Assembly (NCBI GenBank): GCA_021792235.1
Contig: JAJYVC010000040.1
Span: forward strand, 1-11,954
Reading direction: 5' to 3'
DNA: 11,954 nucleotides
From: Microcaldota archaeon
GTDB lineage: Archaea; Micrarchaeota; Micrarchaeia; Micrarchaeales; CABMGC01
Shown in pieces: positions 1 through 6,169 of this stretch. How positions within the stretch are numbered: the first letter of the stretch is position 1; each line of letters begins with the position of its first letter. A program made the position numbers and the translations under genes. The notes below the pieces were generated by a model that saw only the letters and a list, made by a program, of their open reading frames with translations, was not told where the DNA came from and searched no databases.

Positions 1-43
1 ATATCTTGTGTTTGCGCGCAAGCCTGAAGCTAAAACCAAATTA
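1..43 (+). other. Left flank of the insertion sequence, possible 3' end of an interrupted gene
   Basis: Only 43 bases precede the insertion sequence. The frame starting at base 3 stays open (ILCLRASLKLKPN) until a TAG at 42-44 that exists only because of the IS junction. Removing the IS and one copy of the TA at its ends lets this frame continue as YSEEELKL and stop at TAA 1118-1120, shortly before the DUF929 gene. That would make it the tail of an upstream gene that lost about eight residues. The segment is too short to name a family, and another frame here is also open, so this is weak. Confidence 0.2.
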
Positions 44-54
44 GGAACTTGACA
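42..54 (+). repeat. Left terminal inverted repeat of the IS
   Basis: TAGGAACTTGACA here is the exact reverse complement of the 13 bases at 1083-1095. Similarity stops immediately inside the repeat on both sides, which is normal for short IS ends. Confidence 0.85.
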
Positions 55-130
55 AATTAAGAATCTTTCTGTCGAATATCTTTCTGGGGTTTTCTCTCTC
101 TTTTCTGTCGTCTGAAATCGGTAGTGCAGA

Positions 131-179
131 GACTCCTGGAGGCCGATACGACGAGCGCATCGGTCGCCTGCCAGGAGAC
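131..179 (+). promoter_or_regulatory. Leader hairpin sequestering the transposase ribosome binding site
   Basis: The left arm 131-147 (GACTCCTGGAGGCCGAT) pairs with the right arm 159-179 around an 11-nt loop. The lower stem pairs CTCCTGG at 133-139 with CCAGGAG at 171-177. After a bulged G170, three more pairs form (140-142 with 167-169). A 3-nt bulge (164-166) follows, then five top pairs (143-147 with 159-163). The AGGAG motif at 173-177, which serves the transposase start at 188, is completely inside the lower stem. Such masking is a known way for insertion sequences to prevent translation from read-through transcripts; here it is inferred from pairing alone. Confidence 0.55.
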
Positions 180-187
180 ATGAAAAC

Positions 188-1045
188 ATGAAAATATCGA
201 AAATAAAGAATAAGATACCAGAGGTTTGCGCTGCAACGCGCGTAATCGTGCAGCACTACGGGCATACGAAGAAGTTTGCCAAACATATCGTCGCATTAGT
301 GATAAAACAGGTAGACGGATTGACGGATGTAGAACTCGTGGATCTCGTCGGTACGAAGATTGGAAGAACAATAGGTTACAGGAAAAGGCCCGATTATTCC
401 ATCTTCTCTAAGGTCAGAGAACGCGCAGAACCTGAAATATTCGAAGAACTGAACAACTGGATCCTACAGAACAGACTTAACGGAAGGCAAATACGGCTAA
501 TCGCACAGGACAGTACTGACGTGCCTGCATTTTCGCGCAAGGACAAGTATGCGAGAACTGGACATAGGACTCCGTCGAAGAGGGAACAGGAAGACGCAAA
601 TGGGAATGCGAATGCCATGTTCTTCGGATATAAGCTTCATGCAATTGCAGATGCAGAAAACGAAGTTCCTATAGGGTTCTACATCGCACCTGGAAACAGG
701 AATGATAAGGTCTTCTTCGGTGAACTGATAGGGCAGGTGAAGAGGAAGTTCAGACTTGCGTTTGGTGCAAAATATCTTGGAGATTCTGCATATGACGCTA
801 CAGACATACGCGAATACCTGCATTATCACGGAATAAAAGACGTTATTGCAATAAACGGAAGGGGCCACAGAAAATCAGAGGCTCCAAAAGATCCTGAATA
901 TGGAAAAAGATGGGCAATCGAAAGGATTTTTTCAAGACTGAAAGGCATGTTTGGTCTTGCCAAAAACAGGGTAATGGGACTGAAAAAGGTGTCAATTCAC
1001 ATCTATTCATGCCTAATTGCATATCTCATGATTTATTTGATGTGA
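188..1045 (+). CDS. DDE transposase, IS4/IS5 superfamily
   Basis: This 285-residue protein is a transposase that would cut and join the ends of the surrounding element. The catalytic acidic residues fit a DDE set: D108 (in AQDST), D199 (in LGDSAYD) and E245. The C-terminal block YGKRWAIERIFSRLK carries the full Y-(2)-R-(3)-E-(6)-K signature of the IS4-type fold (Y238, R241, E245, K252). Residues 1-95 form a helical, basic N-terminal region likely to bind the element ends. The ATG at 188 is chosen because AGGAGA lies at 173-178, 9 nt upstream. That site is buried in the leader hairpin. The frame has no stop or shift, and base use is similar to the host genes. The exact IS group is not assigned. 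Confidence 0.9.
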   Translation: MKISKIKNKIPEVCAATRVIVQHYGHTKKFAKHIVALVIKQVDGLTDVELVDLVGTKIGRTIGYRKRPDYSIFSKVRERAEPEIFEELNNWILQNRLNGRQIRLIAQDSTDVPAFSRKDKYARTGHRTPSKREQEDANGNANAMFFGYKLHAIADAENEVPIGFYIAPGNRNDKVFFGELIGQVKRKFRLAFGAKYLGDSAYDATDIREYLHYHGIKDVIAINGRGHRKSEAPKDPEYGKRWAIERIFSRLKGMFGLAKNRVMGLKKVSIHIYSCLIAYLMIYLM

Positions 1046-1082
1046 TAGGTCATGTGCATTGACGATGGTGATTGTATGTAGA

Positions 1083-1095
1083 TGTCAAGTTCCTA
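1083..1095 (-). repeat. Right terminal inverted repeat of the IS
   Basis: TGTCAAGTTCCTA matches the left end perfectly in inverted orientation. It lies 37 bp beyond the transposase stop codon and about 20 bp before the TATA-like box of the next gene. Confidence 0.85.
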
Positions 1096-1114
1096 TTCCG
1101 AAGAAGAACTAAAA

Positions 1115-1124
1115 CTTTAAATAG
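1115..1124 (+). promoter_or_regulatory. TATA-like box of the DUF929 operon
   Basis: CTTTAAATAG is a good archaeal TATA box preceded by an A-rich stretch that could serve as BRE. A start of transcription about 26 nt downstream falls near 1145, giving an 8-10 nt leader before the ATG at 1154. The box lies outside the IS, about 20 bp from its right end, so the core promoter survived the insertion although everything further upstream was replaced. Confidence 0.55.
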
Positions 1125-1153
1125 TATCTGTAAAGAAACTATTCTATTGGAAG

Positions 1154-2221
1154 ATGCTTATGCCAAGGAGAACTGCCCAGAAAACCAATCAGGAAAGCCT
1201 GCAGAGGACTCTGCACCACCTAAGGATCATGTCGTACAGCGCGTTCATACTCGGAGTCATATCCTTGATCTCTGTGGTCTTGATACTTTACGTGCTCACG
1301 CCAGGCATATCAAATGCCATAGCTTCGCACCAGAACCTGCCGTCTACAGTTTCATCGTCAAATTCATCAGCGTCAAATGCAAATAGCAATTTCGGGCATA
1401 CCCTGGCAGGTATAGATACTCCACTCAACGCATCTGCCCTTGCAGTAATAAACGATGCACCCAATGCATATTTCCAGACTGCAGGAGAGGCATACCTTAA
1501 CGGATCCCTTGCCGATCCAATATTCACAACAGAGATACATCCCGTCAAAGGATTTGTTGTGAACAATAAGGTCTCTATGGTATATCTTGGGTCTATAACT
1601 TGCGTTTTCTGCGGCGAGAACAGGTGGGCCATGGCACTTGCACTATCAAGATTCGGCCACTTCAACAAGCTCTTCCTGGGATATTCTTCGTTCGGAGACG
1701 GTGACCTCCCCACGCTTTATTGGACATCCGAAAACTATAATGGCTCTTCAGATTCCATAGGCAACTACTATTCAAGCAATATAATAAACTTCATCTCCAT
1801 AGAGGACACTCACCCAATAACCGGAGGTTTTGTGCTCAACCCAATACCTACAATAGTGTCAAACGTATATTCAAAGGACAATAGCACATACACTAATGCC
1901 ATAAAGTACATACTGAACCTAAGCAGCAGCAACGTGACGGTCTTCCAGGGGACCCCGTATACTGTATGGGGCAACTATCAGTTTTCTGGGGCAGATGCAG
2001 AGGTGTTTGGCAACACCACGCCAACAGGCAGCTCCCTGCAGCTCACGTACATGACCCATGGCCAGGTGCTTTCGCAGCTTGCAAACCCTACCGATCAGTT
2101 CGCGCAGGCCGAATACGCAGCTGCAGATGTATACATAGCTGCGATATGCAAATCGATAAACAACAACGCGACGGTGTGCTCTCTTCCTGCAATAGCATCG
2201 ATAGAGTATACGCTTAAGTGA
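1154..2221 (+). CDS. DUF929-family membrane-anchored protein with thioredoxin-like CxxC
   Basis: The protein (355 residues) has a short cytoplasmic basic N-terminus, one transmembrane anchor at about 27-50 and a long domain predicted outside the membrane. The stretch VYLGSITCVFCGENRWAMA (about 143-161) holds a CxxC pair (C150, C153) at the end of a predicted beta strand, as in thioredoxin-like folds, and the overall pattern matches my memory of the archaeal DUF929 family. Two further cysteines are at C332 and C342. The outer domain is rich in Asn, Ser and Thr with many N-x-S/T sequons, which suits a glycosylated surface protein. A role in extracytoplasmic thiol-disulfide exchange is inference. 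An ATG two codons downstream (1160) is an alternative start. The next gene begins 6 nt after the stop, so the two probably form an operon. Confidence 0.75.
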   Translation: MLMPRRTAQKTNQESLQRTLHHLRIMSYSAFILGVISLISVVLILYVLTPGISNAIASHQNLPSTVSSSNSSASNANSNFGHTLAGIDTPLNASALAVINDAPNAYFQTAGEAYLNGSLADPIFTTEIHPVKGFVVNNKVSMVYLGSITCVFCGENRWAMALALSRFGHFNKLFLGYSSFGDGDLPTLYWTSENYNGSSDSIGNYYSSNIINFISIEDTHPITGGFVLNPIPTIVSNVYSKDNSTYTNAIKYILNLSSSNVTVFQGTPYTVWGNYQFSGADAEVFGNTTPTGSSLQLTYMTHGQVLSQLANPTDQFAQAEYAAADVYIAAICKSINNNATVCSLPAIASIEYTLK

Positions 2222-2227
2222 ATTCTT

Positions 2228-2734
2228 ATGAAGTCCAGAAGCATAAGGCTACTTACGCTAGCAAGGATATTTAGGCATCCGACATACGCCTTCGTAGCAA
2301 TCGCCAGTGCTGCCATATTCCTCTACATATTCAGGTATCTAATAGCAGCCAACAACTATGGCATATTCCTGATCTTCGTGCCGATGTATGTCGTGTATGC
2401 GCTGGTTGCGACCTCCGGAATACTATTTTCCATAAGCCTTTTCGCTATAGCTCATTCAGTATCATCAAGGAAGATTGGGGGAATCGGCGGCAGCATAGAA
2501 GGAGTGCTACTGCCTTCCCTCGGAGGTCTTGTGGCAGGGTGCGGCTGCGCATTCCCTGTACTGGAATCGGTCCTAATGTTTTTCGGGGTTGACGCATTCG
2601 AAGCAGTAGGAATAGTCTCAGCGATAAACAGTTATCAGCTGTGGATACTCTCAGCCATGATTGCAATAAATCTTGCCACAATATATTACTATCTCGGCAG
2701 AATACCGATGCCTCCAATAAAGAAAAGGAAGTGA
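2228..2734 (+). CDS. Small multi-pass membrane protein with CxC motif, partner of the DUF929 protein
   Basis: I do not recognise this 168-residue protein with confidence. It has about four hydrophobic segments: roughly 20-42, 46-77, 91-120 and 126-157. The tail is basic (PIKKRK), so the C-terminus is probably cytoplasmic. The third segment contains GGLVAGCGCAFPVLESVLMF, with C105 and C107 separated by one glycine and followed by a proline. That glycine-rich, cysteine-bearing membrane stretch recalls small membrane proteins with paired cysteines near a lipid-facing helix, as in thiol-electron carriers, but this is analogy only. It follows the DUF929 gene by 6 nt, without a clear ribosome binding site, so translation is probably coupled. 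Its TGA is immediately followed by the opposing stop of the next gene. Confidence 0.7.
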   Translation: MKSRSIRLLTLARIFRHPTYAFVAIASAAIFLYIFRYLIAANNYGIFLIFVPMYVVYALVATSGILFSISLFAIAHSVSSRKIGGIGGSIEGVLLPSLGGLVAGCGCAFPVLESVLMFFGVDAFEAVGIVSAINSYQLWILSAMIAINLATIYYYLGRIPMPPIKKRK

Positions 2735-5410
2735 TCAGGCCTTTACCTTCCGCGTCGCTACCGTACCCATCCTCCTCTCCTGCAGGAACTGGTTGAACAG
2801 CGAATCCACAACCCCCAGCTGGTCCTTGAACCTGAATTCAAGGGTATGCTCAAGCACTCTGCCGTCCCTTATCTTGAGTGTGTCTGCTCCGTATCCAGTG
2901 AGCTTGTTGTCAGGGGTTATCGGCACGCTTATGGTCTTCACGAACGGACAGGTGCTGCCATCCTGCATCGCAGGTGCCTGCACTGCCTCAGTAGTAACAT
3001 TGCTTATCTCCCTTGCTGAATGCAGGTGGCCGTAGAGAACAACTTTGGCATCGCTCCTCTTTTCCGAAAGGAAGTTCGATACGCGACCATCCTCCTTGCC
3101 GAGGCTGTGCCTCACCTCAAACTCAACACCATTGAACGTGAATGTCTCTGCCGCTAGGTCGCTTCCGCTCCCGGTCATTATATGTCCACGCCAATCCTCA
3201 GGAAGCTGCATGCCCTTTCCTGCGGCAACTCCCTCAAGGAACAGCACTATGTGCGACTTAAGCGCGGTAGCCTCATCGCGCTCAGACTTGCCATCTGTCT
3301 TGTTGTAGTGGTTTCCGGACACTATGGCTATGTACCCGCCTCTGGCGATTGTGTCAAGAAGCAGGTCCTGCATCGGCTCTATGAATACCTTGGGCTGTGC
3401 ATCTATGTTCGATATAGCATTGAGTCTCTGCCTCCTGTAGAATGTGAGCAGTTCGCTTGTTATCACCTCTTCCCCATATCCCTTGCTGCGCAGCCACTTC
3501 TCGAACTCCTTGTCTATGTCGGTCTCCTTCTGCGGCCTCTGCGTATTCATGTAATTGTGGTAGTTGCCTTCTATTATGTCCCCGGTAAGGAAGACTATGT
3601 CGGGCTTTCTCTGCAGAGCCTCTGCGGCTGCTGCCCTAAGCAGGGCAACATTCCCGCTGCTTCCAACGTGGGTATCTGTGAACTGCACGAAGCTTAGCTC
3701 CTCAACGTCCCTTGGCGCCTGCTTCCCTGCATTAGGCACGGTTCCCTGGAGCACGGCCCTGCTGGCGTATGCGAGGTCCTCGTCCTTTATCTCTGATGGC
3801 CTCTTTGCCCTGAGCAGTGCCTCTCCCAACTCTCTGCTCTTTGCCTCATCAGCAGACCACTTGCCGCCTTCAAACCTCTTGAGCACTCTTTCAAGGGCAG
3901 GAACTTCCTCAAGGTCGTCCTTTATTCTCTCATCCCTCAGCTTCTCCTCCTTGAGGGTTCTGTGGGCTATGCTTCCGTCGCCAGAAACCGTTATTATGCT
4001 TACGCTTGAATCTGGCACATGGTCCTTGTCTAGCATGCGCGTCTCATCGTTCCTTATTCCATTAAGATATGCAAGAGTGTTCTTCTCTGTGTCTATGAAA
4101 GGCCCCTTCGAGAGCGCAGCCACCAGCGTCTTTGACTGATCAACCCAAGGATCTATCGAGAACGATGTGAATATGGTCCTGCCGCCGATCAGCACGTTTA
4201 GCGGGGTGCCATCCAGCTTCGCCTCACCCCCATTGCCCCTTGTCAGCGCATACGCCCTCTTTATCAGCCTGTTGTTGCTGTTTATGCTGTACATGCTTGA
4301 CACTTCGCGCAGGCCGTTGGTAACAACCACATTGAACTCGAATCCGTTAATCTTTCTCTCATAAACCTCAAGGCCGCCCTCCTGCACCGTAACATGCCTC
4401 TTCCTACCTAGCGCATCCCTGAGATTCGTCATGTAATATGATTTTGCGAGCATGTCCACTATGTCATTTGCGTTCTTCGGGAGTGGTATGTTGCCAGTGA
4501 ATTTGTGTATCCTGGCCTGCTTGGCCATGAGGTTCCTGGCCGTCTCGCCGTCCGCGCTCTCATTGTACCTTTTCTGCAAGGCCCTCATCCTGTTTCCAAG
4601 CGTCTTTATCTCGCGCTCAAGACTCTCGTATTCGGGAGTGCCGCTGAGAGCTTCGTCAAGCTGCTGCCCTACCTCTGCCATCTTCTGCTTGGTCTCATTC
4701 ATCCGGTCCTTGATCCTGTATCTGGGCAGCTCTGCGAATGTCAGATGCCTAAGCGTTTCTAGCAATCCCTTCCTTTCCTCGAATTCGCGAAGCTCTTCCC
4801 TGTTTATCCTCTCATTCTCCCTCACCTTTGCAAGCTGCTCCCTGTGCGCATCTGCCTGCGCCTGGTCTGTAGCTTCAGCTATCCTCCTTGTGAGCGCGGC
4901 TTCAGCACCCTTAAGCGACTCCAGGATCTCCTTCCTGCTCTCTATGCCCTTCTCAGTTGCCTCTATCTTAGGTTCAAGCGGGAAGTCTATCCTACCTTGC
5001 TTCTTCTCAAGGTTCCTTACCGCATCAAGATACAGGTTTGACAGGTCAAGCTTTATCGAATCAAGGTTCTTTCTGTCTGCCTTGCCCATCACGTATACGA
5101 CCTGGGAGTCTCCTGGCAGCGCGCCGAAGAGCCTCTCCATGTGGATCTTCATTACAGCAGCTGCATCGTCAAGATTGCTAACTCCATGCTGCACTACCCT
5201 GAGCTGGTCCTTGTTCCTCTCTCCTCCCCTGTTGGTGGGCATCTCAGGAAGCACTCCCCCATTCAATACAAATAGCTTGGGCTGCTGGGAATCTGACAGG
5301 TTTCTAAGGTAATGTGTAAGCCCTATGATGCCGTCTTCCGACATATAGGTCTTCGCGCCATTCAACTCTGCTATGACCATTATATTGAAAGAATCATTAG
5401 TGCTACCCAC
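2735..5410 (-). CDS. Large tandem metallophosphoesterase: inactive N-terminal copy with coiled-coil insert, active C-terminal domain
   Basis: This 891-residue protein ends in a calcineurin-like metallophosphoesterase (about 572-860) with a full ligand set: D579 and H581 (FTDTH), D611 (LTGD), N700 and H701 (SGNH), H768 (VRHS), H795 and H797 (YGHLH). Residues 10-130 and 340-480 look like the two halves of a second, degenerate copy. LFVLNGG (46-52) stands where VFLTGD is expected, VVYVMGKAD (104-112) where AIVSGNH is, and NVLIGGRT (405-412) where VVLYGHLH is, so the metal ligands are missing. Between the halves lies a charged helical region (about 145-300), probably a coiled coil. No signal peptide or membrane segment is visible, so it is likely cytoplasmic. 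The GTG at 5410 is chosen because GGGAGGAG lies about 5 nt upstream; an ATG at 5380 is the alternative. A nuclease or phosphodiesterase role is possible, but the substrate is unknown. Confidence 0.75.
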   Translation of the reverse strand: MGSTNDSFNIMVIAELNGAKTYMSEDGIIGLTHYLRNLSDSQQPKLFVLNGGVLPEMPTNRGGERNKDQLRVVQHGVSNLDDAAAVMKIHMERLFGALPGDSQVVYVMGKADRKNLDSIKLDLSNLYLDAVRNLEKKQGRIDFPLEPKIEATEKGIESRKEILESLKGAEAALTRRIAEATDQAQADAHREQLAKVRENERINREELREFEERKGLLETLRHLTFAELPRYRIKDRMNETKQKMAEVGQQLDEALSGTPEYESLEREIKTLGNRMRALQKRYNESADGETARNLMAKQARIHKFTGNIPLPKNANDIVDMLAKSYYMTNLRDALGRKRHVTVQEGGLEVYERKINGFEFNVVVTNGLREVSSMYSINSNNRLIKRAYALTRGNGGEAKLDGTPLNVLIGGRTIFTSFSIDPWVDQSKTLVAALSKGPFIDTEKNTLAYLNGIRNDETRMLDKDHVPDSSVSIITVSGDGSIAHRTLKEEKLRDERIKDDLEEVPALERVLKRFEGGKWSADEAKSRELGEALLRAKRPSEIKDEDLAYASRAVLQGTVPNAGKQAPRDVEELSFVQFTDTHVGSSGNVALLRAAAAEALQRKPDIVFLTGDIIEGNYHNYMNTQRPQKETDIDKEFEKWLRSKGYGEEVITSELLTFYRRQRLNAISNIDAQPKVFIEPMQDLLLDTIARGGYIAIVSGNHYNKTDGKSERDEATALKSHIVLFLEGVAAGKGMQLPEDWRGHIMTGSGSDLAAETFTFNGVEFEVRHSLGKEDGRVSNFLSEKRSDAKVVLYGHLHSAREISNVTTEAVQAPAMQDGSTCPFVKTISVPITPDNKLTGYGADTLKIRDGRVLEHTLEFRFKDQLGVVDSLFNQFLQERRMGTVATRKVKA

Positions 5411-5414
5411 AGTT

Positions 5415-5422
5415 CTCCTCCC
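5415..5422 (-). promoter_or_regulatory. Strong Shine-Dalgarno site that decides a GTG start
   Basis: Read on the minus strand, this is GGGAGGAG followed by AACT and the GTG at 5410. It is the best ribosome binding site in the window and argues for the GTG rather than the in-frame ATG ten codons downstream. Confidence 0.65.
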
Positions 5423-5449
5423 ACAATTACTTACTCTAATTCTGCTACC

Positions 5450-5459
5450 TATTTAAACC
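5450..5459 (-). promoter_or_regulatory. TATA-like box of the phosphoesterase gene, palindromic core
   Basis: The core TTTAAA at 5452-5457 reads the same on both strands. On the minus strand GTTTAAATAG would place transcription start near 5428, giving a leader of about 18 nt that contains the strong ribosome binding site. On the plus strand the same core would start transcription near 5480, upstream of the small ORF at 5510. Direction cannot be settled from the core alone. Confidence 0.5.
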
Positions 5460-5509
5460 TAACCTCCGAAAAAAAGCAAGCGATTCCTGCCGCATTCCAG
5501 GAGCAAAAA

Positions 5510-5614
5510 ATGGTGCTTGGTCTCGCATGCGCCCGCCCTCTTAACAGATCTACGGCATGCGTGGCAATGTTGCACGCCATGGTGGCCAAGAAATCCTGTT
5601 TGTCGTTGGACTAG
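5510..5614 (+). CDS. Possible small protein of 34 residues, doubtful
   Basis: An ATG at 5510 preceded by AGGAG at 5499-5503 (6-nt spacing) opens a 34-codon frame ending at TAG 5612-5614. The peptide contains three cysteines (C7, C17, C30) and no recognisable domain. In favour are the good ribosome binding site and a palindromic TATA-like core about 55 nt upstream. Against it are its small size, codon use unlike the neighbours (CGC, several TTG, no ATA) and an overlap with sequence able to form a hairpin. It could be a leader peptide or chance. Confidence 0.22.
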   Translation: MVLGLACARPLNRSTACVAMLHAMVAKKSCLSLD

Positions 5615-5621
5615 ACATATG

Positions 5622-5631
5622 CTTAAAAGCT
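5622..5631 (+). promoter_or_regulatory. TATA-like box giving a probable leaderless start for the AAA_assoc_C gene
   Basis: CTTAAAAGCT is centred about 26 nt before the ATG at 5653, the expected distance from an archaeal TATA box to the transcription start. There is no Shine-Dalgarno motif before this ATG, so the mRNA is probably leaderless. Confidence 0.5.
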
Positions 5632-5652
5632 TTATTATCCATAAAAGCATTC

Positions 5653-6129
5653 ATGGAAGATCTCTTTCCTCTAGGCACCGGAATAGGCAGGGTAAGGGGC
5701 ATAATAAACATAATGAAGCAGAACAAGGGACGCATGGAGATGTCCAGACTTGCCGAGGAGTCAGAGGAGCACATAGACGACCTGCTGCCTCTAATAGAGG
5801 CGTGCAAGCTACTTGGCTTTATATCCATTGACGATTCCGAGGTAATGCTCACAGAGGCCGGTTCAAAGCTCAATTTTTCAAATTTTTCTAAATCTATACA
5901 TGATCGGCTCTCGGACGTGGAGCCGTTCAAGACTGCCCTCAAGATAATGGACGAAAGGGAGGTGTCAACCGAAGACCTGTTCTCAACCTTAAGGGAGAGG
6001 GGTGTCATAGTACATGGAGATGATGCCACTAACGACATGCTGCTCAAGAAGCTCTTCATAAGATGGGGCGTTCGCGGCAAGCTCATGAGCTACGACCCAC
6101 AGGCCGACCTCTGGAAAAGGAGTCAATGA
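5653..6129 (+). CDS. Stand-alone AAA_assoc_C-type domain protein (NitT/TauT ABC transporter-associated)
   Basis: The 158-residue protein matches, over its whole length, the domain usually found at the C-terminus of nitrate/sulfonate/bicarbonate-type ABC ATPases (AAA_assoc_C, PF09821). Landmarks are MEDLFPLGTGIGRVRGII (1-18), DDLLPLIEACKLLGFI (42-57), VMLTEAG (64-70) and IRWGVRGKLMSYDP (136-149). The first 80 residues have a winged-helix look (helix, helix, then the VMLTEAG wing). In the usual architecture it is fused to the ATPase; here the ATPase at 6702-7460 lacks it and the domain is encoded separately on the other strand. It probably docks on or regulates that transporter, and DNA binding by the winged-helix part is also possible. 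The ATG at 5653 is preferred over an upstream extension because the family match begins there and a TATA box sits 26 nt upstream. Confidence 0.8.
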   Translation: MEDLFPLGTGIGRVRGIINIMKQNKGRMEMSRLAEESEEHIDDLLPLIEACKLLGFISIDDSEVMLTEAGSKLNFSNFSKSIHDRLSDVEPFKTALKIMDEREVSTEDLFSTLRERGVIVHGDDATNDMLLKKLFIRWGVRGKLMSYDPQADLWKRSQ

Positions 6130-6169
6130 ACAAAGCCGTCCAAGCAGACTTGGCGCAACTACAGCAAGC

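Larger units (their letters stand above)
42..1095 (+). mobile_element. IS4/IS5-type insertion sequence with DDE transposase, apparently complete
   Basis: The element is bounded by inverted copies of TAGGAACTTGACA at 42-54 and 1083-1095 and carries a single transposase gene filling most of its length. The outermost TA of each end may be a 2-bp target duplication, which would put the element itself at 44-1093 (1050 bp). Because TA is its own reverse complement, the sequence cannot tell a TA duplication from two more bases of inverted repeat. The ends and the reading frame are intact, so the copy may be active or recently active. It sits about 60 bp upstream of the DUF929 gene, just outside that gene's TATA-like box. 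Confidence 0.85.
5411..5652. other. Divergent intergenic region between the phosphoesterase and AAA_assoc_C genes
   Basis: These 242 bases hold a promoter at each side, one doubtful small ORF and a hairpin candidate: CGCATGC at 5524-5530 can pair with GCATGCG at 5555-5561 across a 24-nt loop. I saw no tRNA-like T-arm on either strand and no repeat array. The middle (about 5480-5610) is richer in GC than the flanks, so a structured small RNA is possible but not demonstrated. Confidence 0.4.

Noticed and set aside
180..191. Three-codon frame ATG AAA ACA TGA whose stop overlaps the transposase ATG
   Set aside because: Its ATG is only 1-2 nt from the AGGAGA motif, too close for initiation, so an overlapping stop-start coupling is probably accidental.
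1072..1386. Plus-strand open frame of 104 codons overlapping the DUF929 start
   Set aside because: It runs across the IS right end and overlaps the recognisable DUF929 gene in another frame. It has no domain and its composition is not protein-like after the first part.
3564..4139. Plus-strand open frame of 191 codons inside the phosphoesterase gene
   Set aside because: It is an antisense shadow with no recognisable motif, and several overlapping shadows occur in the same region.
4452..5312. Long plus-strand open frame of 286 codons opposite the phosphoesterase N-terminal half
   Set aside because: The translation is serine/leucine-rich low-information sequence, as expected for the antisense of a charged coiled-coil gene, and shows no domain. 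The minus-strand gene has clear motifs, promoter and ribosome binding site.
5480..5610. tRNA or box C/D-type RNA in the GC-richer intergenic segment
   Set aside because: No T-arm GGTTCRAATCC-like sequence, no cloverleaf pairing and no C/D boxes could be found on either strand.
5459..5650. Minus-strand open frame of 63 codons with a CxxC and histidines
   Set aside because: It runs into the phosphoesterase promoter, has no TATA box or ribosome binding site at its start, and is confined to the intergenic region. The zinc-finger resemblance is probably chance.
5557..5652. N-terminal extension of the AAA_assoc_C protein
   Set aside because: The family match starts at MEDLFPL (5653), a TATA-like box at 5622-5631 lies inside the extension, and the extension has foreign composition.
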